IMG/VR virus record: IMGVR_UViG_3300006925_000008
Location: 1-64,000 of that record
Length of the DNA: 64,000 nucleotides
Reading direction: 5' to 3' (one strand)
From: a virus
The first letter of the stretch is position 1, and each line of letters begins with the position of its first letter. The position numbers and the translations under genes are program-made. Below the pieces are notes generated by a model. That model saw only the letters and a list, made by a program, of their open reading frames with translations, was not told where the DNA came from and did no database searches. Shown here in pieces: positions 45,854 to 54,951 of the stretch.

Positions 45854-46232
45854 CGTCTTCCACCTCTTCAACAGTTTCTTCAGCCGGGGCTTCAGCCGGG
45901 GCTTCTGTCGAGTTTCCTTCTGTTTCAGCACTTTCGTAACGCTCAATCAAATCCTTTTTGTTGCCATAAATAGGCAATCCCTTCTCCTTCAGCATAAGGC
46001 GAAGGTCGGTAACAGTCAAATCCCAAAGTCCTCCGGTTGGGTTTTCGACTACATTGGCTTCAGCCATTACCGATGTTCCGGTTGAGTTTGTATAATCAGG
46101 CAATGACACATGGACCTTTACCTCATCGGCACTTAGTCCGGGGCCAGCATTCACTGATGTCCCTGTAATTGTCCAGTCAAGGGGCGTTCTTACCCCGTTT
46201 AATGTCACGAATCCTGATAGTCGCATAGCCAT
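45834..46232 (-). CDS. Tail-region protein with SAP domain
   Basis: A 132-residue protein (ATG 46232 or 46226). The first 80 residues are beta-rich (MRLSGFVTLNGVRTPLDWT, EVKVHVSLPDY), resembling a small tail-tube or minor tail domain. Residues about 75-105 (DLTVTDLRLMLKEKGLPIYG, NKKDLIERY) form a SAP motif, usually a DNA-binding helix-turn-helix of two short helices. An acidic Ala/Glu/Pro tail follows. Its role in a tail gene cluster is unclear. Confidence 0.6.
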   Translation of the reverse strand: MAMRLSGFVTLNGVRTPLDWTITGTSVNAGPGLSADEVKVHVSLPDYTNSTGTSVMAEANVVENPTGGLWDLTVTDLRLMLKEKGLPIYGNKKDLIERYESAETEGNSTEAPAEAPAEETVEEVEDDATGSE

Positions 46233-46266
46233 CCCACTACGGTATAACGCTTAATCATTACGCTTC

Positions 46267-46671
46267 TTATTGAAATCTAGGATGGCCTTCAAACTTCATC
46301 TGATCGGCAATTGCTTGTAATTCCTTTAGCCGTCGCTGGCTTTCTTCATGACTTTTGACTCTCCCTTGTATTCTTTCGGTTGCCGCTGTTTCAGGCATAT
46401 TGCCCAGTGATTCTAAAGGAAAATCGGGGTCGCCTACATTAGCGGCCACAGTCCCTTGCATGTTGGCCGCATTAGACATGTAATCCTCCGCCCAGCCTTC
46501 AGGGTCTCCTTTGTAAGGGGCGGGTATAGGGCTTTGCGAGACCGCCTGTGCGGTTTCTTGACCTCCAAGCATCTGAAGTTGTTGCATGTCCTGCTCATAA
46601 TCCCCCTTCAAGAATTGACTCCATGCGGAGTCCAATGCCTGCTTGTGAATCATGGCTTCTGTTTTTGGCAT
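46267..46671 (-). CDS. Late protein sharing the MPKTExMIHKQALDSAWS leader (B)
   Basis: Start chosen as ATG 46671 (AGGTGA is about 5 bases upstream; longer starts to 46680 exist). 134 residues; the first 17 are nearly identical to those of the adjacent gene, but the rest is different: a helical, Gln/Met-rich chain with no cysteines, ending in FEGHPRFQ. The leader may be a shared targeting or assembly tag. Function unknown. Confidence 0.6.
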   Translation of the reverse strand: MPKTEAMIHKQALDSAWSQFLKGDYEQDMQQLQMLGGQETAQAVSQSPIPAPYKGDPEGWAEDYMSNAANMQGTVAANVGDPDFPLESLGNMPETAATERIQGRVKSHEESQRRLKELQAIADQMKFEGHPRFQ

Positions 46672-46672
46672 T

Positions 46673-47317
46673 TTACTCACCTGAATAGGTCAGTTGTCGG
46701 TTGCGGGGCGGGGGGAGTTGTCCTTGTGGCTGTGGCCTCTCTAACTCCATTCCCTTATCAGCAAAACGGTCATAGAACATGGGATGAATCTCATCCGCTC
46801 GTTGTCCGGGGTTTACCAGCCATTCAGGGATGCCCTCCATGGGTGACTCTCCCGTTCCTTCTGTTCTAATACTGCTCTCTCCTTCTGCGTGTTCAGGGTT
46901 CTTCACCGTGTCTTTAGTTGAAACACGCATTTCACTGTTTTTGTCAGGTAAGGCATAACCCTGCTTCCTGTCATAATTCGGATGAGACGGGTCTAAAGCA
47001 CCTCTTTCGTAGTGTTCGGGTCGGGGGGCCATTACTTCTGAATCTCCGGGCCTTCTTTTTCTCCGGTCATATAGGTCGGGGTTTCCTGATGTAGCACTTA
47101 GCATATTTGCTCTTTCGTCCCTCAAGTTGCTCCTCACTTTTCGCTCATATTCCGTCACTACTGGCTGATCAATTTGGTCATCAAGATGTTCTAAATCTCG
47201 CCTCAAATTATCAGCGTGCGCTTGATGACCATGCGGTGCATATGAGCCGTAAAACTTCATCAGACTCCATGCGGAATCTAGGGCTTGCTTGTGAATCATG
47301 TCTTCTGTTTTAGGCAT
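46673..47317 (-). CDS. Late protein sharing the MPKTExMIHKQALDSAWS leader (A)
   Basis: Start chosen as ATG 47317; upstream in-frame starts to 47359 overlap the tail-tube gene end. 214 residues: a leader almost the same as in the adjacent gene, then a hydrophilic, Arg/Asp/Glu/Pro-rich chain with low complexity and probable disorder. It follows the tail-tube gene and precedes the tail chaperones. The DNA around both leaders is also alike, indicating duplication of this end. Confidence 0.6.
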   Translation of the reverse strand: MPKTEDMIHKQALDSAWSLMKFYGSYAPHGHQAHADNLRRDLEHLDDQIDQPVVTEYERKVRSNLRDERANMLSATSGNPDLYDRRKRRPGDSEVMAPRPEHYERGALDPSHPNYDRKQGYALPDKNSEMRVSTKDTVKNPEHAEGESSIRTEGTGESPMEGIPEWLVNPGQRADEIHPMFYDRFADKGMELERPQPQGQLPPPRNRQLTYSGE

Positions 47318-47327
47318 AATAATCAAC

Positions 47328-49775
47328 TCATAGGGTATAATATGGATTAGTTTCTTCAATCTTCAAGTGTCGGACAATGCATTCAACTTCAGCGGTGACT
47401 GGTCCCTTGTCATCAGGCATTGGATGATTTGCTTTGACGATGGTGTAGTCTTCAAGCGTGATTACTGTGCTTTGTCTTGTAGCCGCTGAACCTGTCTTGT
47501 TCATTCTGAACACGATGTCGTTTGAATTAGTGTGATGCTTTCTAGTCCTCATTTCAGTCCAATAGCGGTCATCCTCGACAATGGCCGAGAAGTTAAACTT
47601 GTATTCTCTCATTGCTTCTGTGATGTCAAGTGCCTGATGTGTTCCGCCGTGTTGAACCTGATCACCGTCAAGCGTTTGACCTTCAAATCCACGAACATAC
47701 CAGCGAGCGGAATTGTTGTTGGCGAGACTAAACTCAAATTGAGTCCCACGGAGGACAGGTGTGCCAAATGCTTCAACGCTCAAGTCTTGGAATAGGTATG
47801 GCTTTTCACCATCAACTGCAACACCTGAAACCAATCGGTTGACAAAAGTGTTCGCTGTATTTTCAAACATACGGTGTGGGACAAACTTGTTGACAGTATC
47901 CGTGTAGTGGCGTGTTGCCTCATACTCCATTGTCAGTTTGCATTCTCCTTCACTATCAGCCGCTAGTTTAGCGGATTGCACTTTGCATCCATTGAAGAGT
48001 CGTAGCATTTGTTCACGGCCCGGAGTTGCGTTTGTTTGTCTAAAAGACTGTTCGATCATAAATGTCGGAACATGAGTATGCCCGAATAATGTGTGAGATA
48101 CACCATGGGCCAAAGCACCACCAGTGCCAATCATTGGGGTCCCTCTTCGACCATCCTTGACAGTCAAAGCACCAGCCGTTGAATGCACATAGCCCATTCT
48201 TTCAATGCCACATGATGCGGCGATGTGGTCAAGTAGCCATGGTTCTTCGATATACAACTCGGTGTTTGCATTGTTCTTGCCGATAATCCTGCGGATTTCA
48301 TTCTTGAACACAGTTGGCAGTGTTGAGTCAGCACCCGGAATAGAATGGGTGTCTTTGTCGTAAATCTGAATATAGTCGCCAGCGGAGTATTTCGCACCTA
48401 GGGTCGCACTAACCTTGACAAACACATCGCCTGAAGCAATGCTCGCAGTTGGCGAACCAAGAAGTTGGACCGGGACATCGACAAGTTTGACTCGTGCTTG
48501 CACACCCGCATCGATGTCGGCAACGGTCTTGTGAGCCGGTGCATCAACAAGGACTGAAGTGGATGCCGCAAATGAAGCGGAACCAGCACCGCTAGTGACA
48601 GTGATTGTCACTGTTGGATAGGAGGTATATCCGCTACCCGGTTCAGTGATTACGATTGCGTCTAATGTTCCTGTCGCAGTGACAGTCCCAGTGGCTTGAA
48701 CGCCCCCTGTGAGGTCGGGCGCACCGAAGACTACATCAGCGGAGTTTATCACTCCTGCTTGAGTTACATCGCCCATAGCAGGCACGCCAACCGCTGAAAT
48801 GCCAGCGGCGAATGAACCGATCAAGACTTTACCGTCAGTGCCAAGAGTTTTGATAATTCCGGCAGTTGGAACCGTAGCATGGGAAGTAGCAAAAGAGCCG
48901 ACACCCATTACATTCCCGGTGTCCGTAGCAATAGTCCTAGCACCAAGGAGAATGGTCTGACCATCAGCACCACCAGTGAGGCTGGCGAGACCAGCCGCCC
49001 CTAGTGTCGTTAGGTCTGTGACATTCACTTTATTGGTTGACCCATATGCTTGAACCGCCCAAATGTCAGTTGCACTGTCTTTGAGGTTCAATGGATTCTC
49101 GGTTAATATGGTTGCACCTGAAAGACTGTTAATGCTAGACAATTCGCCATCGCTCTTTGAAACACAGCCGCCAAGTGCATATTTCATCCACTTCAAGGTG
49201 TGTGCGTTTGACTCCATGCTCCCACCGGCCAGTGTTTCACGGCCACTGGTCAATACATTGACATCTCGACCCATGCCAATGACATGTTGCTTTCTGACAT
49301 CAATTTCAGGTTCAGGCAATCCAAATGTGTTTAGCAATCCAATGAAACCATCGCTCTTTACTTGAGACGATGAATCCGTGCTTGCCGCATCAATGGTTGG
49401 ACAGCCAATGCTGTCAAGAGTAAAAATATCTGACGCTTTTGCATTGCCCGTAGTAGCCATTGCAGGTTGAACATTGATCGTGTTAGTTGAACAGTCATTT
49501 GCAGTGATGTAATAGGTGCGGCGTGTTGCTGAATAGTCATCAGACGAATAGACATCTCCACCCGCTACACGAAGGATACAACCCACGAGAACATTGTCAG
49601 GAACCGCATTATGGAACCATGCATTGCTACCGTATGTAATCACGGAGGTATTTGGCAATGTAGCGTGTGCCGCCACTGCCCAACCATCCGCACTGTCGTC
49701 GCCTTCTAGTCTCAATCCTGTTTCTTTGCCCCAAGATACTTCTGCTAAGTCGCCCTTGAATACTGTGTTTACCAT
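47328..49775 (-). CDS. Major tail tube protein
   Basis: An 815-residue, Gly/Thr/Ser/Ala-rich protein from ATG 49775, with GAGGTGA about 10 bases upstream. Key segments: FGLPEPEIDVRKQHVIGMG, TSGRETLAGGSMESNAHTLKW and the C-terminal TVITLEDYTIVKANHPMPDD and AEVECIVRHLKIEET, which fit tail tube proteins. It is longer than most (usually 150-500), probably because of inserted domains in the middle. Codon use is more regular than in the surrounding genes, consistent with a highly expressed protein. Confidence 0.7.
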   Translation of the reverse strand: MVNTVFKGDLAEVSWGKETGLRLEGDDSADGWAVAAHATLPNTSVITYGSNAWFHNAVPDNVLVGCILRVAGGDVYSSDDYSATRRTYYITANDCSTNTINVQPAMATTGNAKASDIFTLDSIGCPTIDAASTDSSSQVKSDGFIGLLNTFGLPEPEIDVRKQHVIGMGRDVNVLTSGRETLAGGSMESNAHTLKWMKYALGGCVSKSDGELSSINSLSGATILTENPLNLKDSATDIWAVQAYGSTNKVNVTDLTTLGAAGLASLTGGADGQTILLGARTIATDTGNVMGVGSFATSHATVPTAGIIKTLGTDGKVLIGSFAAGISAVGVPAMGDVTQAGVINSADVVFGAPDLTGGVQATGTVTATGTLDAIVITEPGSGYTSYPTVTITVTSGAGSASFAASTSVLVDAPAHKTVADIDAGVQARVKLVDVPVQLLGSPTASIASGDVFVKVSATLGAKYSAGDYIQIYDKDTHSIPGADSTLPTVFKNEIRRIIGKNNANTELYIEEPWLLDHIAASCGIERMGYVHSTAGALTVKDGRRGTPMIGTGGALAHGVSHTLFGHTHVPTFMIEQSFRQTNATPGREQMLRLFNGCKVQSAKLAADSEGECKLTMEYEATRHYTDTVNKFVPHRMFENTANTFVNRLVSGVAVDGEKPYLFQDLSVEAFGTPVLRGTQFEFSLANNNSARWYVRGFEGQTLDGDQVQHGGTHQALDITEAMREYKFNFSAIVEDDRYWTEMRTRKHHTNSNDIVFRMNKTGSAATRQSTVITLEDYTIVKANHPMPDDKGPVTAEVECIVRHLKIEETNPYYTL

Positions 49776-49786
49776 ATTTCTTCACC

Positions 49787-50218
49787 TCATACTGCCACTA
49801 ATGGCTTGCTAAATGTAATGACCTCGGCCTGCATAGTGTAGCGGAACATCCTCTTACTACGGTCTGACAAGTCGGTTCGGGTTTTGAATATAACCCTGTC
49901 AAAGTTGGTCCCATCTCCTTTTCGATGGAGGTGGAGGATACGCCGGACTTCATCACGAATTGCACTTAAACGCTCCCGGCTCTTTACGGTTCGCACATCG
50001 ATGGTCAAATTGATATGCTCGTTAATGAAGTCGAAAAGCAATTCAGGCTGTGCTTCGTTGTGTGCTGTTTCAAACACACGCACTACATCCTTATCCTGCA
50101 TACGGACTCTTTTACCTTCGCCACGATCAAGAACAGCAATGTCCTCAATGCTTGGTTTAGGGGATAAAGTCCAGTTTGAGTTGAGTAAATTGACAATTGC
50201 TATAATGGCATCAGTCAT
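49787..50218 (-). CDS. Tail terminator or neck protein
   Basis: A 143-residue protein located between the connector genes and the tail tube, where tail terminators normally sit. It has an alpha/beta pattern: helical start (DAIIAIVNLLNSNW), beta NLTIDVRTV, helix ERLSAIRDEVRRIL, and a final beta hairpin (FRYTMQAEVITFSKP). That layout resembles gpU/neck proteins. Assigned by context and fold pattern. Confidence 0.55.
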   Translation of the reverse strand: MTDAIIAIVNLLNSNWTLSPKPSIEDIAVLDRGEGKRVRMQDKDVVRVFETAHNEAQPELLFDFINEHINLTIDVRTVKSRERLSAIRDEVRRILHLHRKGDGTNFDRVIFKTRTDLSDRSKRMFRYTMQAEVITFSKPLVAV

Positions 50219-50220
50219 CC

Positions 50221-50499
50221 TTAAATCCCCCTGTATAATTTGTCTTTGAGGTGATTAAACTTCATTCGGTGAGGGTTTGTCGGCAGTTGAATATCAACAA
50301 CATGCTCAATTTCGGCCTCGGACATGTCTAGCCCATCCAATTCAGACATAAGAGATTCACGCATGATTTGACCATCTCGCCAGTCTATCTCATTGGCGGG
50401 CAACTCTTTAGCGCATACATCCAACTGTTTGGAGATGGCTGTCAAAGACATCAACCATTCTTCAGTAACAGGGAACAGTTTTTCAGCCATATCAGCCAC
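50221..50499 (-). CDS. Small neck-region protein
   Basis: A 92-residue acidic, helical protein in the connector gene cluster, overlapping the connector stop by eight bases. It has DWRDGQIMRESLMSELDGLDMSEAE and ends with a short basic tail. No family recognised; a neck accessory is inferred by position. Confidence 0.55.
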   Translation of the reverse strand: MADMAEKLFPVTEEWLMSLTAISKQLDVCAKELPANEIDWRDGQIMRESLMSELDGLDMSEAEIEHVVDIQLPTNPHRMKFNHLKDKLYRGI

Positions 50500-52132
50500 C
50501 CATGCCCGCTACAATAATTGATTCTTGGAATGGAACCAGCAACTGTTTTGCTTCTGTTTCTAACCTTTGCACCTTAGCGTTAAGGTCTATTCCTTGAGAG
50601 CCTTCAGGGAACATAACGGAGTAATCATCAGCCATCAATATGTCAATGACAACCAATTTGGTGCAAGCGTCTTCGATCATCTTATCGACATACCTTTCGC
50701 CATACACATATGAAATCTTTAGGCTGTGGTTCTCAAAGAACGGGTATTGGTTGTTAAACATGATTGCCCCGTTGTCCTCCATTGACCACCAATCTGTTTG
50801 TCGTTCTTCGGAGGTGGCATCGCTATTGAATCGGTGTTGCGTCAAAGTGTCTGTCGCTAATACATTATCGCCAAAAGTCCCTGATAAGTCAGTGACGATA
50901 GTGAATGTATTGCCCACACGGGTGCATAATGCCACATGATTCCCTGAACATACAATACCATGGCCCTCCGTAAAAGTCCCAGCATCATCAACAACAAACC
51001 CGGTAATTGGTGAACCACCAGTCACTGATGTGATTGTAGTCGAATGTGTTGCCCCTAAAGTGAATGTGAATGAATTGGTGTTTGTAACGCCGATGGTGGC
51101 ATTCTCCCCCTCCTCCGTTGAACGCATACTGCTGATCATAATTTTGCCATCTCCATCGTCGCTGTTTGCTGTTGCCAAAAACTCATGGCTGACATTCAAT
51201 GGTTTAGGGACTCCGTTTGGGTCTGTCCCTTCAGTCAAAGAGCCTATCTGTATTGCTGTTTTTTCAGCGGCGGCATCCATGTTTATCAGATTTGAAATCT
51301 GTTGAGCAATGGTTTTTATCCCGAAGTCTTTACTCCATTGGTTATTGCCAACCCCTTGTTCAAGCGTTGCTGTTGCATTTACTCCACCGGGGCATAGGAA
51401 AAACTTGTCAGATGCTTGTATCTGTATGGGGTTTGTAATTGACAGTTTGATACGAGACGCACCTAACTCTCGATAGTAATCCCCTTGCCAAACCGAAAGC
51501 CGTAAAATGCGTTGAACCGCTCTATTCTTCAGATATACCGCACCTACATAATCGGTGTAATATCTCCTTCGATATGGTTTGAAAGTGGTGAAGTTTTGAT
51601 ACTCGTCAGATACAAGACTTGGCCTCCATGACATACGGGTGGTCCTGTCAATGTAATCCTGTCTTTGCCTGATCAGGTCCTCAACATGAGACTTGCTCAA
51701 GCCTCTTTCTTTGCTGTTGCTTATTGAAGAGTTGGCTTGGACAACAGCACCTTGAGCGGTTGTATATGCAACTCCGGGGTCTTCAGCAATGAGGTTTACT
51801 TTTCCCCCAGTCCCTGCTGATTTGACCAAGGATACGCTTAGAGTTGAACCCATTGATTCAACATCATCATACACAGTTATGCTGTCGCCCGCTGAAAAGC
51901 CCCAGCGTCGATAGTCAGCCCCCCCAATGGGGATTAGAATGTAATTTGTTAAAGCAGTTAATGAAGCGTCAATGTTCGCACCAGTATCAACGGTGGTGTC
52001 TCCCGCTAAAATCACAGGTTCAGGAAGTGGCAATTGTAGGTATTCGCTTACTTTTTGGACGGTGGTGTAAACCAAGTCATCAGGATATAACGGCTGACTA
52101 GGCCGATGACCCGGATGAAAGACTCTTGGCAT
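50492..52132 (-). CDS. Head-tail connector/adaptor protein with inserted beta domain
   Basis: A 546-residue protein. The N-terminus contains a helix SKSHVEDLIRQRQDYIDRTTR and the C-terminus VDKMIEDACTKLVVIDILMADDYSVMF and VQRLETEAKQLL, a helical pattern seen in head-tail adaptors (gp6-like), which ring the portal. A large Thr/Gly-rich beta region between them is an insertion compared with the usual 100-residue adaptors. Assigned by helix pattern and position between head and tail genes. Confidence 0.55.
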   Translation of the reverse strand: MPRVFHPGHRPSQPLYPDDLVYTTVQKVSEYLQLPLPEPVILAGDTTVDTGANIDASLTALTNYILIPIGGADYRRWGFSAGDSITVYDDVESMGSTLSVSLVKSAGTGGKVNLIAEDPGVAYTTAQGAVVQANSSISNSKERGLSKSHVEDLIRQRQDYIDRTTRMSWRPSLVSDEYQNFTTFKPYRRRYYTDYVGAVYLKNRAVQRILRLSVWQGDYYRELGASRIKLSITNPIQIQASDKFFLCPGGVNATATLEQGVGNNQWSKDFGIKTIAQQISNLINMDAAAEKTAIQIGSLTEGTDPNGVPKPLNVSHEFLATANSDDGDGKIMISSMRSTEEGENATIGVTNTNSFTFTLGATHSTTITSVTGGSPITGFVVDDAGTFTEGHGIVCSGNHVALCTRVGNTFTIVTDLSGTFGDNVLATDTLTQHRFNSDATSEERQTDWWSMEDNGAIMFNNQYPFFENHSLKISYVYGERYVDKMIEDACTKLVVIDILMADDYSVMFPEGSQGIDLNAKVQRLETEAKQLLVPFQESIIVAGMGG

Positions 52133-52148
52133 ACATTACCCCCCCTCC

Positions 52149-52700
52149 TCAATAATCGTCTCCGATTTCAAGATGTCTTACTTTTCCGCCTTGTCTGCGT
52201 TGTTGTTTTCCGGCATGTCTCGACTCGGCTCTCCGGCGTGAACATGTTGAAGGGACTTCACCAGCGGCACATTGGTCAGGGGAGTCCGTTGACATAGCAC
52301 CGCACCCTCTTACTGAACATGGCTGTGCTTTGATCAGGGACCAACCGCAGTCACCCGCTTCTTGAATTGCTTTAGCGAGTTTAGCCTTCTTTGGGTAACA
52401 GTTTTCACATGCATTGCCGTCAGTGTCCGTCCCGTCCGAGCAATTCATACAATTCATATTCTTGTATGCCTTTTCATCACTCTTAGCAACTTTCTTGTTG
52501 CCATCCTCATCCATGTCCAATATATTGACGGCATTAGGTGAAGAATCCGTGACCTGCTTAGGAACGCCACACTTTTGGTTACATTCGCTTTTCTGTGCTG
52601 GTGTGCATTCAGAATAATTGCAGTTGAAATGTTTCTGACAGTATGCGTTCTTTTCATCCATGTCGGCTCTCGCCTTCAAAATTAACTCATTTAGATTCAT
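52149..52700 (-). CDS. Cysteine-rich late protein
   Basis: A 183-residue protein with at least fourteen cysteines, in clusters such as HFNCNYSEC, SECNQKCG, MNCMNCS, NACENCY and PCSVRGC, separated by acidic loops, and a basic C-terminal tail (RRRAESRHAGKQQRRQGGK). Several zinc sites or disulfides are possible. It is unusual for a structural cluster; the adjacent gene also binds zinc. Its role in the virion or as an assembly helper is unknown. Confidence 0.65.
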   Translation of the reverse strand: MNLNELILKARADMDEKNAYCQKHFNCNYSECTPAQKSECNQKCGVPKQVTDSSPNAVNILDMDEDGNKKVAKSDEKAYKNMNCMNCSDGTDTDGNACENCYPKKAKLAKAIQEAGDCGWSLIKAQPCSVRGCGAMSTDSPDQCAAGEVPSTCSRRRAESRHAGKQQRRQGGKVRHLEIGDDY

Positions 52701-53038
52701 GCTATTTGCCTCGCTTTTGAATTATGATGGCTACCTAAATTGTAGTCCATAGGACCGCTACATACAGCACAGGAGGGAGTCCAGCAAAAATGTAGCATCC
52801 CACAGTCCAAGCATCTAGTGCCTGAACCAATGCTTTGGATGTCCATTCTTTCATTGCCTTTAATCTCCATTCGTATATCGGTGGAATTGCGTGCCAGCCA
52901 CTCTTTGCTGAATGGGGCAATAGATTCGTGAACGGATGAGTTATGAGAGTTTGCTACTTCTAGCATTCGACTATTGCGCCTCTTCTCAATTTCAAACGCT
53001 TCGTCAAGATCGACTGAATCAACAGATAGTCTTGCCAT
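52697..53038 (-). CDS. Zinc-finger late protein
   Basis: A 113-residue protein with a charged N-terminal helix and CLDCGMLHFC and CAVCSG knuckles near the C-terminus. The start overlaps no neighbour; the stop overlaps the next start by four bases. Together with the following Cys-rich protein it makes an unusual zinc pair in the connector cluster. Role unknown. Confidence 0.6.
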   Translation of the reverse strand: MARLSVDSVDLDEAFEIEKRRNSRMLEVANSHNSSVHESIAPFSKEWLARNSTDIRMEIKGNERMDIQSIGSGTRCLDCGMLHFCWTPSCAVCSGPMDYNLGSHHNSKARQIA

Positions 53039-53052
53039 ATTGGACAGCCCCT

Positions 53053-53406
53053 TCAGGCTCGCCCGCCGGTAATCATGATTCTAATGATGAGGCCTGTTCC
53101 TAGGAGAACATCGCCGCTTAGGTCAAGTCCTGTTGCTTCAATAAGTGCAACATTTGCACCGCCACCGTCAGCGGGGTCGGTTTGAACATACGCCTTGATA
53201 GTCTTAGTTGCACGGTCATATTCAAAGACATAACCGCCGGTGTTTTCAATGTGAACCATATCAGGGTTCGCTACATAGGAGGTTGCATCGAAAGTTGCGC
53301 CGCCTGCGTCCCATGAGGTGTCTGCTGTTGATGCACTAAGGGATACAGTCAATCTGTTGCCCGATACATTGGTTCGCCCTGCTTGAGTAACTGTAAGAGT
53401 CGTCAT
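53053..53406 (-). CDS. Small beta-rich head/neck protein
   Basis: About 117 residues from ATG 53406 (GGATTGAT nearby as ribosome site). It is a compact beta-rich protein (TTLTVTQAGRTNVSGNRLTV, GYVFEYDRATKTIKAYV, LLGTGLIIRIMITGG), Gly and Ala rich, resembling decoration or cement proteins of capsids. No cysteines. Position after the capsid-related genes suggests a virion component. Confidence 0.5.
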   Translation of the reverse strand: MTTLTVTQAGRTNVSGNRLTVSLSASTADTSWDAGGATFDATSYVANPDMVHIENTGGYVFEYDRATKTIKAYVQTDPADGGGANVALIEATGLDLSGDVLLGTGLIIRIMITGGRA

Positions 53407-53455
53407 TGCTATCAATCCGTTCAGTATGTCTTTCCTTATAACAATAACTTACTAT

Positions 53456-54049
53456 TCAAGAATAGTAAACTATGACTCGGATTGGCCCTGTGGAAGTATG
53501 AAATGTGTTTGCACTTAGGAATTGAAGAACAAACTTGACACTGCCACAGACTCTCCCGGTCCATGGTTGAACACTGCCGACCACTCTAGGGGTTCCGCCT
53601 GCATCAGCGACATTAGGGGCCGCTGGTGTGCTATGCCCTGACAGCCCAGTCCTAACACTCAATGCAATATCCATTGTAGTCCCGTTCTGTGCCGCACCTT
53701 CATTGGTTTGAAATTGATAAAAGGTTTCAGGGTTTTGTCCTGTGAAGTCAACGCCTCCAATAGGTGTGAAGAGGTTTTCTTGACTACCTGACATGGTAAA
53801 GAAGTCACCATTGACCATACTGAATTGTCCTTTAGTGGTTTCAACATCAGACTGTGTAGTAGCCAGCGACATACCCACATCAAGTTTAATCGTATGGATT
53901 TCACCGTTGATCGGAATCTTTGCTGATTCAACCATTGGGTTTGACGCTAAATCAGCCTCATCGAATTGATAGACTAGACGATTGACACGAGTCCTAGAAG
54001 CGTATCGCCCATCACCATCATCAATGGTGTGTTCAATAATACCCATCAA
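53456..54049 (-). CDS. Beta-rich virion protein
   Basis: A 197-residue protein. Mainly beta strands with Gly/Thr/Pro turns (RVNRLVYQFDE, GEIHTIKLDVGMSLA, RVCGSVKFVLQFLS, TGPIRVIVYYS). The compact, beta-rich chain in the head gene cluster suggests a decoration or fibre protein. Overlaps the preceding stop by four bases. Confidence 0.5.
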   Translation of the reverse strand: MMGIIEHTIDDGDGRYASRTRVNRLVYQFDEADLASNPMVESAKIPINGEIHTIKLDVGMSLATTQSDVETTKGQFSMVNGDFFTMSGSQENLFTPIGGVDFTGQNPETFYQFQTNEGAAQNGTTMDIALSVRTGLSGHSTPAAPNVADAGGTPRVVGSVQPWTGRVCGSVKFVLQFLSANTFHTSTGPIRVIVYYS

Positions 54050-54513
54050 GCATCAACCCCTGCATTGAATGCAAGGGCCTTTTCAATCAAAGTGGCTTTG
54101 GTATCCTTCGTAACCGTAGGAATGCCTTTACTTCTGCACCATGACATCATTTGCGCTCTTGACATTGATTCACTGAATTGAGGTCCTTCTTCGATTGCAT
54201 CAATCATTGCTTGAGACTGTTCAGTAGTGGCAGGTGGTGTTTCAACCACTGTTTCAACTACTTCTTCGACAACTGGGGTTTTATCCTCAACTGCGTCAAG
54301 CATTGCTTTTGATTTGTCTTCAGGTTCTGAATCCGATACTGTCCACATTGAAGCACCATTGTCGATCATCGGGATGATGACTTCTTTGATGAATGCTTCA
54401 GGGACATCTGTTCGGGCCTCGCCACGAGCGAATCCAAACTTAAGTGGATGCAATTTGAAGTGCGTCAATTCAGCGTAAGGCCTTGCACCTGTGTAGGTTA
54501 AGGTTAGAGTCAT
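54046..54513 (-). CDS. Head-cluster protein with C-terminal SAP-like motif
   Basis: A 155-residue protein with a beta N-terminal third (LTLTYTGARPYAELTHFKL), an acidic Val/Glu/Thr-rich middle and a C-terminal helix-turn-helix (MSRAQMMSWCRSKGIPTV, KDTKATLIEKALAF) of SAP or LEM-like type. A similar motif is found in the tail-cluster protein near 46 kb. It may tether to nucleic acid or protein; unproven. Confidence 0.5.
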   Translation of the reverse strand: MTLTLTYTGARPYAELTHFKLHPLKFGFARGEARTDVPEAFIKEVIIPMIDNGASMWTVSDSEPEDKSKAMLDAVEDKTPVVEEVVETVVETPPATTEQSQAMIDAIEEGPQFSESMSRAQMMSWCRSKGIPTVTKDTKATLIEKALAFNAGVDA

Positions 54514-54524
54514 AAAGACTCACC

Positions 54525-54914
54525 TCAAGCATACAAGAAGCAAAGTCGGTGCGTATCGCCAGCGGTTCCTGAACCGGAGGTGAAGTTGATCACAGCGTTG
54601 TTTGTTCCTGAAAGGTAAACTGCTGTTGGGACTTCAAAGCCACCGGACATGTTGTTGACTGAAAGAATTGCTAGTCCGTGGGTCCCACTGACTCCGACAA
54701 TTCCTGTTGAGGTCAAGTCGATTGCTGATGCACCTGCGGCTGTGCAGACTACATCAAGAATCATCATCTTGACTCCGCCTTCCGCTTGTGAATCTGCGGC
54801 AACACCTGTAATGCCTGCCAACCATGCGGTTGAATCATTTCGGGTTCCCATCCAAAGACCTTCGTCTAGGACTACGCTTGCTGTTGTTTCTTCGATATTT
54901 GTTACTACTGCCAT
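54525..54914 (-). CDS. Capsid decoration protein candidate
   Basis: A 129-residue protein, Gly/Ala/Ser/Thr/Val-rich and without Lys-rich regions, immediately after the major capsid gene. GAGATGAT lies about 5 bases before the ATG, a strong ribosome site. The beta-rich sequence (ASVVLDEGLWMG, VKMMILDVVCTAA, NNAVINFTSGSG) is like trimeric decoration or head fibre proteins. Placement and codon use suggest abundance. Confidence 0.6.
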   Translation of the reverse strand: MAVVTNIEETTASVVLDEGLWMGTRNDSTAWLAGITGVAADSQAEGGVKMMILDVVCTAAGASAIDLTSTGIVGVSGTHGLAILSVNNMSGGFEVPTAVYLSGTNNAVINFTSGSGTAGDTHRLCFLYA

Positions 54915-54951
54915 CTAAATCATCTCTTTAATTTTCATTTCTCCGTTGAGA

